Part shown: piece by piece, positions 1 to 7,521 of the stretch
Layout: each line of letters starts with the position of its first letter
How positions within the stretch are numbered: the first letter of the stretch is position 1
Notes under the pieces: model-generated
Database searches by the model: none
What the model was told of the DNA's origin: nothing
What the model saw: only the letters and a program-made list of their open reading frames with translations
DNA from: Acetobacteraceae bacterium
Lineage (GTDB): Bacteria > Pseudomonadota > Alphaproteobacteria > Acetobacterales > Acetobacteraceae
Assembly (NCBI GenBank): GCA_003164305.1
Contig: PLSZ01000400.1
Location: forward strand, 1-9,864
Length of the DNA stretch: 9,864 bases
Direction of reading: 5' to 3'
Translations under genes and position numbers: made by a program

Positions 1-1379
1 TGCAGGCGCGGCGCGGGCGCCGCCGCCGTGACCGCTTCGGCTTCCAGTGCGAGGCGACGTTCTTCCAGAGCGGCAAGGCGGCCATTGACCGCCGCGGCGG
101 TCGTGCCTTCCGCGATCGCGCCCACCAGACGTTCGATCTGATGCCGAACCCGTTGCAGCTCACCTGCTCTGGCGTCCTGCTCGACGGCGGTGTTGCCCTG
201 AAGCCGGTTCCACTCCGAGGTAAAGGCATCGGCGAAAATCTTGTAGAGAGCTGGATCCATCAACCGCTCCCGCAGGCCGTCCAGAACCGAATTCTCCAGT
301 TCGTCCCGTCGGATCGTACGGCGGTTGGCGCAAACGGTCGGTCCCTTGTTCCGCGCCGTTGAGCACCCGAAATGAACCGCGCTGATCTTCGAGAACCCGC
401 CACCGCAAACGCCACAGCGCATCAGCCCTGAAAACAGATAACGGGGCCGTTGCTTCGACCAAAAGGGCGCGGGCTGGCCGCTGGTGGCGCCATCGGGTTG
501 GCGGCTGTCCAAATCGCCCTGCCTTCGGCGGACGGCATCCCAGAGATCCTGGTCGATGATGCGTAACTCAGGAACCTCGGTCACGACGTGCTCATCCTGT
601 GGCCGTTCGCGCGAGCGCCGCCGGCCGGTTTCCGGGTCCTTCGAATAGGTGAGCCGGTTCCAGCGCAATCGGCCAATATATAGAGTTCGTTGTTGAGAAC
701 GCCGGTACCGCGAACGCGATTACCGTTCAGCGTGCTACTGCTCCAGGCGCCGCCTCGCGGTCGGGTAACGCCATCCGCGTTCAGCGCCAGGGCAATGCGC
801 TTCGGCGAATCGCCGGTCGCGTAGGACCGAAAAATCCGCGTCACGACCGCGGCCTCCGCCACATCAATTTGTCGTTCGCCGGTGATCGATTGACCATCGG
901 CGCCCAGACGACGAACCACGCGATAGCCGTACGCGTTGCCGCCTCCGCTATGACCGGATTCAGCCCGGCCACGTAAGCCTCGATGAGTCTTGGCGGCGAG
1001 GTCTCGCAAAAACAAAGCGTTCATCGTGCCTTTGAGGCCGACGTGCAACTCGTTCACCTCGCCTTCGGCGAGCGTAACAAGTCGAATCCCGGCGAACCGC
1101 GGACGTTTATAGATCCCCGCGACATCCTCCTGATCGCGGGAGACGCGATCCAACGCCTCGGCCACGACGACATCGAATGCTCCCTGGCGAGCACCTTCCA
1201 GAAGCGCCTGATAGCCAACCCTGTGCGTGGTGGCGCTACTGATCGCGGCATCTCGGAACACACGGACGAGGTGCCACCCCTCTCTGGACGATTCGCTCCT
1301 CACAGACCCGAACCTGGTCGTCGATGGACGCCTCGCGCTGGTTCTCGCTGCTATAGCGGGCGTAAATCACGGCGCGCAT
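1..1379 (-). pseudogene. Large serine recombinase (resolvase/invertase family), frameshifted and cut by the window edge
   Basis: This would encode a site-specific DNA recombinase of the large serine family that integrates or excises mobile elements. It must be read in three frames. Piece 1 (1379 to about 1288) starts MRAVIYARYSSENQREAS, with catalytic Ser10 in the resolvase motif. Piece 2 (about 1290 to 680) carries the rest of the resolvase domain (ALDRVSRDQEDVAGIYKR, FLRDLAAKTHRGLRGR) and the Recombinase domain, ending at VLNNELYI. Piece 3 (about 680 to 1) continues GRLRWNRLTYSKDPETGRRR, then a zinc ribbon (CGVCGGGF, later Cys in GCSTARNKGPTVCANR) and a Leu/Glu/Arg-rich coiled-coil tail still open at base 1. 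The first break fits one extra T near 1288 (GTCC where GCC would restore E-R-I-A-R-E-G-W); the second fits two extra bases in the TA run at 676-682. The family is usually a little over 500 residues, so the C-terminus lies outside. The family call is certain; real decay versus sequencing error is not settled. Confidence 0.9.
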
Positions 1380-1696
1380 TGGGGCTGCCCTTCCAAAAAA
1401 ACGCTGGTGCCGAATCGGGTCGTGACGCCGCTGGCCGCAGCGCGGTCCAATGACGGGAGCCATCCCACCCATCGGCCTCGAGACGCTTCCATCGAGTTGA
1501 TTCCTATTGATCCGGGGGACAGGCATGCGCAAGCCGCCTCGGGGCGGTGGCCGCCGGTTGAAAGATTATCTGATCTGATCGGCACCCCCCGCGAAGCCGG
1601 GATTATTCGACGATTCTGTGTCCATGTATCGCATGGTAATCTTGCAGGTATCTGTGCGATTCGTCCAGTCAATTGGCCTGTTGGTTGGGCCGAACA
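1380..1696. other. Intergenic stretch without a recognisable gene
   Basis: Apart from the recombinase ribosome site, I recognise no protein here in any of the six frames. Open frames exist on both strands, but they read as Arg/Pro/Gly/Ser-rich shadows typical of GC-rich DNA. In related elements a small accessory gene such as a DUF2924 protein often precedes this kind of recombinase; I looked for it and could not find its motifs. Confidence 0.5.
1388..1394 (-). promoter_or_regulatory. Ribosome binding site of the recombinase
   Basis: On the minus strand GGAAGGG lies 8 bases before the ATG at 1379. It fixes the start at MRAVIYARY, which is also where the resolvase fold begins. The 51 extra residues available upstream in the same frame (from 1532) have no family resemblance and are not part of the gene. 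Confidence 0.6.
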
Positions 1697-1879
1697 TCAC
1701 ACCGTATGGAAATATTCAGCGGCGGCGAGGCGGCCCAATTCCTCGGCCAGGCGCACGAGCGCCAGCAGTTGCCTCGACTTTGAAGGAAGACCCACCGCCG
1801 ACCGGCCGGTCGTCGATGGCATGCCAGACCTGTTCGGTCGCGGAACCTTCGCGGGCTTCGGAGCATCGGTGATTTCCAT
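1697..1879 (-). CDS. Small hypothetical protein upstream of the recombinase
   Basis: This is a 60-residue ORF of unknown function. The N-terminal half is Pro/Lys/Arg/Ser-rich and looks disordered. The C-terminal half (about residues 34-56) is an amphipathic helix, QLLALVRLAEELGRLAAAEY, ending F-H-T-V. Short proteins with this layout, a basic disordered head and a LA.L.GR.AA..F-type helix, are a pattern I associate with integrative-element gene strings next to large serine recombinases; that is recollection, not a search result. It points the same way as the recombinase and ends 317 bases before its start. No strong ribosome site precedes the ATG. The helix composition is more protein-like than the overlapping frames, but a chance ORF cannot be excluded. 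Confidence 0.4.
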   Translation of the reverse strand: MEITDAPKPAKVPRPNRSGMPSTTGRSAVGLPSKSRQLLALVRLAEELGRLAAAEYFHTV

Positions 1880-2167
1880 GCCACGATTGAGCCGTCACGA
1901 CCTCGGGCAGCAGGGGTTTCGAAACAGATTTCACCGGCCAATTGTGGGTTGGATCGCCATTCCCGATGCGCGGCGGCCGCCACGCGATAAAAGCGTTCGC
2001 CTGGGACATCGCGCCGCGGGTGTGCCCGCGCCAGGGAGCAGGTCCGATTCCCCCCGGAGCAGGCAAAACCCGCGCGCGGACAATCATTCGTTTGACCGGG
2101 TGGTTGCGATTTTCGATGACACTTCCGACCCATACTGATACACGTATATTGTGCAATTAACACATCG
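1880..2167. other. Divergent intergenic region
   Basis: This stretch separates the minus-strand small ORF from the plus-strand regulator and should hold promoters for both directions. The minus strand has a short stretch with coding character (GERFYRVAAAAHREW around 2010-1965), possibly residue of a decayed gene, but I recognise no family and find no clear start. Near its right end lies an AT-rich patch (about 2131-2160) that contrasts with the GC-rich surroundings. Confidence 0.4.
2123..2150 (+). promoter_or_regulatory. Weak candidate promoter of the S24-like regulator
   Basis: TATATT at 2145-2150 resembles a -10 box; the hexamer TTCCGA at 2123-2128, 16 bases upstream, is a poor -35 match. 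Transcription would start just before the GTG at 2168. The patch CAC-GTATATT-GTG around 2141-2153 has short inverted arms that could be an autoregulatory operator, but the match is too short to trust. Confidence 0.22.
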
Positions 2168-2863
2168 GTGTCTTCAATGCTCTCCCAGACTCACCTTTCC
2201 GGCAAATCTGGGGGCGCGATCTTCCCGGACGGGGATCCGGTGCGATCCCAGATCGTCACCAGGGCGGCAGCGCTGGGCCTGACCTACGCCGACCTGAGCC
2301 GCGCGGTGCAACGCAATGAGACCTACGTGCATCAGTTTGTGTTCCGTGGGACGCCAAAGCGCCTTCCCGAGGATGTTCGGGAAACGCTCGCCCGAACCCT
2401 GGGGGTATCCGAAGACGAGCTTCGAGGAACGCCTCCAGGTCAACAGCGGCGGTTATCGCCGGCGACCCGGGCTGCCGTGATGTCTCCCCCGGCCACGCCG
2501 GCGACCAAAGAACGAGACCTCCCGGTTTTTACCGAGGCCGGAGCGACTCTGGCCTCGGCGGCGGTGAGCTGGACGCCGCGCCCCAGATCACTGGACGCCG
2601 CCCCCGGCTCGTTCGCTGTCTGGGTCAGCCGGAAACATGGGCGTCTGAACCCTGGGGACATGGTATTCGTTCACCCAAGCCAGCCACCACGTGACGGCGA
2701 TCTTGTGGTGGTGATCAAAGACGACCGCATCGTCGCTGTTGGTGACCTTACCCGGCAGGCGGGCGATCTTGTCTCGATCCTGGTTACGGCGGATGGCAAA
2801 CCGGAACGTTTTTCGCTCGGAGACACCCGGGTGCTCAAGGTCGCGTCCATCCAGCTGCCGTGA
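2168..2863 (+). CDS. Helix-turn-helix regulator with degenerate LexA/S24-like C-terminal domain
   Basis: This is a 231-residue, CI/LexA-like DNA-binding repressor. Residues about 24-86 form a helix-turn-helix of the type that reads L-T-Y-A-D-L-S-R-A, N-E-T-Y-V-H-Q-F, R-G-T-P-K-R-L-P-E-D-V, then L-G-V-S-E-D-E-L. A Pro/Ala linker (87-115) leads to RDLPVF and a C-terminal S24 fold: AVWVSRKHGRLNPGD (150-164), VHPSQPPRDGDLVVVI (168-183). Ser154 can be placed over LexA's nucleophile (ten residues before the GD aspartate), but the usual G-[DE]-S-M context is gone, and no lysine occupies the expected position in RIVAVGDL (187-194). I infer a fold kept for dimerisation, without RecA-stimulated self-cleavage. 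The start is GTG 2168; ATG 2177 is in frame and equally possible, and neither has a clear ribosome site. It is divergent from the recombinase side, as expected for the regulator of an integrated element. Confidence 0.85.
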   Translation: MSSMLSQTHLSGKSGGAIFPDGDPVRSQIVTRAAALGLTYADLSRAVQRNETYVHQFVFRGTPKRLPEDVRETLARTLGVSEDELRGTPPGQQRRLSPATRAAVMSPPATPATKERDLPVFTEAGATLASAAVSWTPRPRSLDAAPGSFAVWVSRKHGRLNPGDMVFVHPSQPPRDGDLVVVIKDDRIVAVGDLTRQAGDLVSILVTADGKPERFSLGDTRVLKVASIQLP

Positions 2864-3366
2864 CGCCGATACATCATTGAGTGACGGCACGAATGCCCGG
2901 ACACATCTTGCGGGTATCGACGGGCGAGAAGGGCGTCGTGCCGCACCGCCATGCGTATTCCGACGCAACTCGGCCACTGATACCGATCTGACGTCGGCCA
3001 TTCCAATTTGGTGCATGCGGAATGACGCATCCGTTGTGTGTCGCTCGACTATCATGTCGGCTCAGGAACGGGTTCGTGGGCCGGCCAGAGTGTCACGCCA
3101 ATGCGAGGTTGCGGCGGTGAATGACAGCCCCAACCGCCGCTTTCGACCCAACCGCGCCGCTCTTGAACCCGGAAGAACTCCCCGAAAGCGGACATTCGCC
3201 TGGGCTGGACGGCTCGGCGGGCGCGACTATCTGACGACTCGGGGATTGCCAGACGCGACATGGTTATCGGCGATCTCTTGATAGATGCGAACATTCGGCC
3301 GATCCTGGCGGCGAGAGCGTTTTCCGGAAATGCCACCCGCACCCGCCGCGATCCGCGGGTCAAGAC
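2864..3366. other. Long intergenic stretch, no recognisable gene
   Basis: About 500 bases between the regulator and the dioxygenase. Open frames on both strands are long but have shadow-type composition and no family I know. A 37-codon ORF at 3121-3234 (MTAPTAAFDPTAPLLNPEEL at its start) has no convincing ribosome site and no similarity I recognise. The region should contain the dioxygenase promoter, but I could not pick one out. Confidence 0.5.
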
Positions 3367-3372
3367 AGGAGG
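3367..3372 (+). promoter_or_regulatory. Ribosome binding site of the dioxygenase
   Basis: A perfect AGGAGG lies 9 bases before ATG 3382. It decides for this start over the in-frame ATG at 3418 (MEIAKVKE), which matches where many relatives begin. Confidence 0.75.
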
Positions 3373-3381
3373 AACCAGATC

Positions 3382-4263
3382 ATGAGCGCTGCCGCATCAA
3401 GGATACAAACACAGTCTATGGAGATTGCGAAGGTTAAGGAGCACATCGGCGCCATTGTGACCGGCATCGACCTCGCGCAACCCATCGACGACGCGACGCG
3501 GAAGAAGCTCTACGACGCTGTTGTCGAAAATGTGGTCCTTGTGATTCGTGGGCAAGAGCATCTCAGCCCAGGCCAGGTGCAAGCCGCTGGAGAAATGTTC
3601 GGCGAGTTGATGGAGGACCAGAACCGGCGTTATCTGGTTGACGGATTTCCGTTGATCAGCGTGCTCGACAACCGTCACAAAGACAGCAAGGGTCAGGTCG
3701 CGAAAGTTGGCGCCAACGCCACGTGGCACACCGACCACACCAATCAGGAATTGCCGCCCGCGTTCACCATGCTTTATGCGGTAGCCGTGCCGGATAAGGG
3801 GGGCGCGACATCGGTTTGCAACGCGCGCGCGGCCTACGAAGCGCTCCCGGACGACGTGAAACTGAAGATCGCCGGCGCGAAAACTGAGAATACGCTGATC
3901 AGTAGCGCGCGGATGAAAACAGGCAATCCGGATGTCGTGAAAGCCCAGATGGAGGCGAAGAAACCGCCGACGGTGCATCCCTTGGTCCGCACCCATCCGG
4001 AGACCGGCACCAAGGCCGTGTGGTTTCATAAGGGCAAGACCGAGACGGTCACGGGCATGTCACCCGAAGAAACTCAGGATTTTTTGCAGGACCTGACCGA
4101 TAAAATCACGCGGCCACAATTTTGCTATGCGCACGAGTATGAAAAGGGCGACCTGCTGATCATCGACGACCGCGCCTCATTGCATAAAGCCGGTTTCGAT
4201 TACGATCACAGCCAGCATCGCCGCCTGTATCGGATGCTTGTGCGTGGCGACCGTCCCCACTGA
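3382..4263 (+). CDS. TauD/TfdA family Fe(II)/2-oxoglutarate-dependent dioxygenase
   Basis: This cytosolic oxygenase couples oxidative decarboxylation of 2-oxoglutarate to hydroxylation of a small substrate. At 293 residues it has normal family length. The facial triad is visible: His116 and Asp118 in TWHTDHTNQ, and distal His268 in IDDRASLHKAGF. Arg280 and Arg284 in the HRRLYRMLVRGD tail correspond to TauD's C-terminal arginines that hold 2-oxoglutarate and an acidic substrate. The N-terminal part I-G-A-I-V-T-G-I-D-L-A (22-32) and VLVIRGQEHLSPGQ (52-65) are standard. The substrate cannot be told from sequence: the family includes taurine, 2,4-D, alkylsulfate and carnitine-pathway enzymes, and no transporter or sulfur/aromatic gene lies beside it. 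It stands alone with its own ribosome site; the reductase 229 bases downstream has no obvious metabolic link. Confidence 0.92.
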   Translation: MSAAASRIQTQSMEIAKVKEHIGAIVTGIDLAQPIDDATRKKLYDAVVENVVLVIRGQEHLSPGQVQAAGEMFGELMEDQNRRYLVDGFPLISVLDNRHKDSKGQVAKVGANATWHTDHTNQELPPAFTMLYAVAVPDKGGATSVCNARAAYEALPDDVKLKIAGAKTENTLISSARMKTGNPDVVKAQMEAKKPPTVHPLVRTHPETGTKAVWFHKGKTETVTGMSPEETQDFLQDLTDKITRPQFCYAHEYEKGDLLIIDDRASLHKAGFDYDHSQHRRLYRMLVRGDRPH

Positions 4264-4264
4264 G

Positions 4265-4306
4265 CGCCGCGCGCTACGGCCGGATGCGAACGACGCGGCG
4301 GGTTTT
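4265..4306 (+). terminator. Possible rho-independent terminator after the dioxygenase
   Basis: CGCCGCG (4265-4271) pairs perfectly with CGCGGCG (4294-4300). The right arm is followed by GG and four T (4303-4306). The position right after the stop codon is correct, but the 22-base loop is long and the T run short, so the call is tentative. Confidence 0.35.
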
Positions 4307-4363
4307 CCCAGGTAAGCGTGGCCGTGGTTGCGACGACATCGCGGCCGTACTGTTATCGTCGCT

Positions 4364-4480
4364 ATGTTCAACCGTATATATCGTTGCCTGGAGGCCGCCG
4401 GCGCGATTGAAGACCTCGACGCGGCTGCCGCCTCGCATTTTACCGAATGGCCGCCGCGAAAAATCGTCGTGGCCCCATAA
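4364..4480 (+). CDS. Possible 38-residue ORF before the aldo/keto reductase
   Basis: It starts MFNRIYRCLEAAGAIEDL, continues with an Ala-rich helix, and ends in FTEWPPRKIVVAP. The frame is open back to 4316 and stops one base before the AAGGAG of the next gene. The codon pattern looks protein-like (GC-rich third positions, helical first half, ending in a short beta-like K-I-V-V), which could mean the tail of a decayed larger gene as easily as a real small protein. There is no ribosome site before the ATG and no family I recognise. Confidence 0.25.
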   Translation: MFNRIYRCLEAAGAIEDLDAAAASHFTEWPPRKIVVAP

Positions 4481-4486
4481 AAGGAG
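4481..4486 (+). promoter_or_regulatory. Ribosome binding site of the aldo/keto reductase
   Basis: AAGGAG lies 6 bases before ATG 4493 and supports that start, which also matches the family N-terminus MQY.LGRTGL. Confidence 0.7.
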
Positions 4487-4492
4487 TCAACG

Positions 4493-5476
4493 ATGCAATA
4501 CACCAAACTGGGACGCACCGGGCTCGATGTCTCCCGGCTCTGCCTTGGTTGCATGAGCTATGGTGGCGGCAACAGCGGCTTCCACCAATGGTCGCTCGGC
4601 GAGGAAGAAAGCCGCCCGTTCATCAGGAAGGCGCTTGAAGCCGGCATCAATTTCTTCGATACCGCCAATCGCTACTCGGTCGGCAAGAGTGAGGAGGTTC
4701 TCGGCCGCGCGCTCAACGATTTCGCGCGACGCGAGGAAGTGGTCATCGCCACCAAGGTCTTTAACCGAATGCGCCCAGGGCCGAATGGCGCCGGTTTGTC
4801 GCGCAAGAATATCCTGTTTGAAATCGATGAGAGCCTGCGCCGGCTCGGCACCGATTATGTCGACCTCTATCAGATTCATCGTTTCGACCATGAAACGCCG
4901 ATCGAAGAGACGATGGAGGCGTTGCACGATGTCGTGAAGGCCGGCAAGGCTCGTTATATCGGCGCCTCGTCGATGCATGCCTGGGAGTTCGCGAAAGCCC
5001 AGTCGGTCGCTGAACGTAACGGTTGGACTCGGTTCGTCAGCATGCAGAACCTGGTCAACCTGATGTATCGGGAGGAGGAGCGGGAGATGCTGCCGCTGTG
5101 TGCCGATCAGGGCATCGGCGTGATCCCCTGGAGCCCCCAGGCGCGCGGCAGACTGACCCGCGACTGGGACTATAAAAGCATCCGGACGGAGACCGACGAA
5201 GCCTTCGGCCGCATGTTTAAGAGCGTGACCGAAGAAGCCGACAAACGGGTCGTCGCTCGCGTCGCCGAGGTGGCGAAGGCGCGCGGCGTGCCGCGGGCGC
5301 AAATCGCGCTGGCCTGGTTGCTGCACAAGCCGGTCATCACTTCCCCCATCGTCGGCGCGACCAAATTGGAGCATCTCGACGATGCGCTTGGTTCGCTCGA
5401 GGTGAAGTTGTCGGCCGAGGAGATCGCCGCGCTGGAGGAACCTTATGTCGCGCACGCGGTGACCGGGTTTGCGTGA
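4493..5476 (+). CDS. YajO-like aldo/keto reductase
   Basis: This NADPH-dependent oxidoreductase of the AKR superfamily (TIM barrel) reduces aldehydes and ketones. It has 327 residues, matching E. coli YajO (about 324) in length and in run after run: VSRLCLGCMSYG near the start, then FFDTANRYS, RALNDFARREEVVIATKVF, ESLRRLG-DYVDLYQIHR, VVKAGKARYIGASSMHA, YREEEREMLPLC, VIPWSPQARGRLTR and AQIALAWLL. The catalytic tetrad is complete: Asp56, Tyr61, Lys88, His129. The cofactor segment S-P-I-V-G-A-T-K-L-E-H-L is at 284-295. YajO has been linked to xylulose/1-deoxyxylulose-5-phosphate metabolism, but in vivo substrates of this group are poorly defined, so I claim only the enzyme class. It is preceded by a good ribosome site and 229 bases of separation, so it is probably its own transcription unit. 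Confidence 0.95.
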   Translation: MQYTKLGRTGLDVSRLCLGCMSYGGGNSGFHQWSLGEEESRPFIRKALEAGINFFDTANRYSVGKSEEVLGRALNDFARREEVVIATKVFNRMRPGPNGAGLSRKNILFEIDESLRRLGTDYVDLYQIHRFDHETPIEETMEALHDVVKAGKARYIGASSMHAWEFAKAQSVAERNGWTRFVSMQNLVNLMYREEEREMLPLCADQGIGVIPWSPQARGRLTRDWDYKSIRTETDEAFGRMFKSVTEEADKRVVARVAEVAKARGVPRAQIALAWLLHKPVITSPIVGATKLEHLDDALGSLEVKLSAEEIAALEEPYVAHAVTGFA

Positions 5477-6023
<547 letters not shown>

Positions 6024-6449
6024 ATGCTCTATATCGACACGTCGCTGCTCGTCGCCGCGCTCACCAACGAGGTGACGACCGCGCGAGCGCAGGGCTGGCT
6101 GGCGGAACAGGATCCGGCACAACTGCTGATCAGCGATTGGACCATCACCGAGATGTCCTCCGCCATGGCGATCAAGCTGCGAACCGGTCAGATCACATTG
6201 GAACAGCGCGCGTCGGCGCTCGCGATGTTCAACAAACTGGTCGCTGAGAGCTTCACCGTCCTGAGGGTAACAGGCGGGCATTTCCGGGCGGCGGCGAAGT
6301 TCGTCGATCAGCATGTGTTGAGCCTTCGCGCGGGCGATGCGTTGCATCTCGCGATCGCATCGGAGCATGGCGCCACGGTGCACACGCTCGACCAGCGTCT
6401 TGCCGAGGCCGGACCGGCACTCGGCGTGCCAACGCGGTTGCTGGCATGA
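6024..6449 (+). CDS. vapC: VapC family PIN-domain ribonuclease toxin
   Basis: This 141-residue PIN-domain endoribonuclease is the toxin of the pair; VapC toxins cut specific RNAs, often tRNA or rRNA, when released from the antitoxin. The acidic metal-binding residues are all present: Asp5 in [12 protein letters not shown], Glu43 in TITEMSSAM, Asp105 in [11 protein letters not shown], and Asp123 in TLDQRLAEA. The toxin is therefore probably active. The gene has no ribosome site of its own and depends on coupling to the antitoxin stop codon. It ends 70 bases from the convergent Shedu-like gene, with no obvious terminator hairpin between them. Confidence 0.94.
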   Translation: MLYIDTSLLVAALTNEVTTARAQGWLAEQDPAQLLISDWTITEMSSAMAIKLRTGQITLEQRASALAMFNKLVAESFTVLRVTGGHFRAAAKFVDQHVLSLRAGDALHLAIASEHGATVHTLDQRLAEAGPALGVPTRLLA

Positions 6450-6519
6450 TCAAGGACCCATTCTCCTTCGAATGCATCGACCCGAGTCATCAACGCTGAC
6501 AACATAATCCTAAAAAAGC

Positions 6520-7128
6520 TTACCACCTCAGAGCATCAAGGTTGTCGTTCATCGCGTTGGCCATGTCGTCATAGGTCAGGAACTGCACAGTATTGCCATC
6601 CAGCCTGAGGCGCGACCGGCGGTAGTCGAAACGCTTTTCCTCGATGGAGCCGAGGGCGGGACTTCTGCCGCAAACCACCACATATCCGTCGTCTGCCACG
6701 CGGCCACCGAAGGCATTCAACATCATGGAATCGTTGGGGTTGTCGTGCTTTGCCCAGCCCCAATCGATAACCTGTCCGAAGCCGTGCTCGATCTGTCGCG
6801 ACCAGTAACGGTAATTCGCGGTCCCGCCGCTGAAGAGGCTGTTGGCCTCCCCTCCCTCGAACTCCACCAGAATGAATTTCCGGGAAGCATCGTTGCCTAC
6901 GACAAGGTCGGCCCGGAAGAGGCCTCTTACGGCAAACTCAAACTGGATCAGGTCAGGCTTCGGCATCAGGATACTGTAACCGAACAGGCACGCCATATGC
7001 CGGCGCATCTTGATCTCAGTGACGACTTCTCGTTCCGGGAAGAATGGCCTACCCGCCATCCAGGCCTTGAAGGAGGTCAACTCGGTCGAGGCGGTTTCGG
7101 GATCGAAGGCAATTGAAGTTAGCGGCAT
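6520..7128 (-). CDS. Shedu (SduA/DUF4263)-like nuclease, short form
   Basis: This 202-residue protein resembles the C-terminal nuclease domain of the Shedu anti-phage protein, a PD-(D/E)XK-type fold. Visible landmarks are R-A-D-L-V-V-G (Asp74), FILVEFEGG (86-93, the nuclease strand), an aromatic/Ser stretch then RQIEHGFGQVIDW (111-123, with Gln119 and Trp123), GYVVVCGRSPALG (148-160), EEKRFDYRRSRL (163-174), and the end strand VQFLTYDDMANAM (181-193). The strand reads E-x-E (Glu89, Glu91) where classical members have E-x-K. I recall V-E-L-E variants in this family, so this need not mean inactivity. About 70 residues precede the nuclease part, far shorter than full-length SduA. It is the second gene of an operon, starting 4 bases after the upstream stop. 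The assignment is by motif memory, not by search. Confidence 0.72.
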   Translation of the reverse strand: MPLTSIAFDPETASTELTSFKAWMAGRPFFPEREVVTEIKMRRHMACLFGYSILMPKPDLIQFEFAVRGLFRADLVVGNDASRKFILVEFEGGEANSLFSGGTANYRYWSRQIEHGFGQVIDWGWAKHDNPNDSMMLNAFGGRVADDGYVVVCGRSPALGSIEEKRFDYRRSRLRLDGNTVQFLTYDDMANAMNDNLDALRW

Positions 7129-7132
7129 TCCC

Positions 7133-7369
7133 TCACGCCGCGTCCGCCTCTACCACGCTCAGGATAATGGGGAGCTTTCGGTCTGAGATAGTCCATACAA
7201 CCCGCTTTGTCGCACCGAGTCGTGAGACGAAATTCCCTGATGGGGCCAGGTCCGCCGAAGGCAGGCGCGGGTTGGTGACCAGCCGCTCAAGCTCGACCTT
7301 TTCCGCCTTGGTAAGGCGGTCGAACTGTGGCCTGGCGTGGTAAGTGATCTGTAGCTTGCTGGCCTGCAT
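7133..7369 (-). CDS. Small protein, possibly RelE/ParE-like, paired with the Shedu-like gene
   Basis: This 78-residue protein lies directly upstream of the Shedu-like gene (4 bases between its TGA and the next ATG), so they are co-translated. The layout suggests a small alpha/beta fold: YHARPQFDRLTKAEKVELER (10-29) as charged helices, then strands FVSRLGATKRVVW (47-59) and KLPIILSVVEA (64-74). The R-V-V-W / I-I-L-S-V-V pair resembles the C-terminal hairpin of RelE/ParE-type toxins. No antitoxin gene is adjacent, so the Shedu-like protein could be its partner, or the fold may serve another role. ATG 7369 has only a weak GGGGA upstream. The gene is likely real given the coupling; its function is a guess. 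Confidence 0.6.
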   Translation of the reverse strand: MQASKLQITYHARPQFDRLTKAEKVELERLVTNPRLPSADLAPSGNFVSRLGATKRVVWTISDRKLPIILSVVEADAA

Positions 7370-7521
7370 GGATGTCCCCAGAGAGAACGTAATAGAGCGG
7401 CATCGCCTCCTGCCTAGCTATAGATACGGCTGCCGCTCCAATTTCACCAGAGGGTTTGGCGGCCAGGTTGGCGGCGGGTAGGTCTCACCACGACCATCGG
7501 CGAGTCGGTCTCTTTCTTTAC
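7370..7521 (-). promoter_or_regulatory. Intergenic region upstream of the two-gene Shedu-like operon
   Basis: These 152 bases separate the HEPN gene's stop from the small gene's ATG and may contain a promoter, although no good -35/-10 pair is visible. An AGGAGG (7411-7406) sits 2 bases before an ATG at 7403, opening a 38-codon frame (MPLYYVLSGDIHAGQQ at its start; stop at 7287) that overlaps the small gene out of frame. The spacing is too tight for a good start, but a leader peptide is conceivable. Confidence 0.3.
7453..7475. repeat. Short direct repeat in the operon upstream region
   Basis: GGTTTGGCGGC (7453-7463) and GGTTGGCGGC (7466-7475) are near-identical and 13 bases apart. They could be tandem regulator sites or chance in GC-rich DNA. 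Confidence 0.25.

Noticed and set aside
1380..1700. Expected DUF2924-type accessory gene upstream of the recombinase
   Set aside because: I read all frames for its usual conserved segments and found none.
1227..2138. 303-codon plus-strand ORF
   Set aside because: It begins inside the antisense of the recombinase and has Arg/Pro/Ser-rich composition with no family features; it is a shadow of GC-rich DNA.
1669..2163. 164- and 146-codon minus-strand ORFs in the divergent region
   Set aside because: Overlapping frames with mixed composition; only the short stretch near 1965-2010 and the 60-codon ORF looked protein-like, and no family could be assigned.
2588..3281. Long ORFs on both strands after the regulator gene
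   Set aside because: They overlap the regulator or each other and show no motif or ribosome site.
3397..4029. 210-codon minus-strand ORF
   Set aside because: It is antisense to the dioxygenase, whose His-x-Asp...His site is clear.
4487..5455. 322-codon minus-strand ORF
   Set aside because: It is exactly antisense to the aldo/keto reductase, whose identity and catalytic residues are certain.
6450..6535. Bidirectional terminator between the toxin and Shedu-like genes
   Set aside because: A run of six T follows the Shedu-like stop on the minus strand, but no stem longer than 3 bp precedes it.
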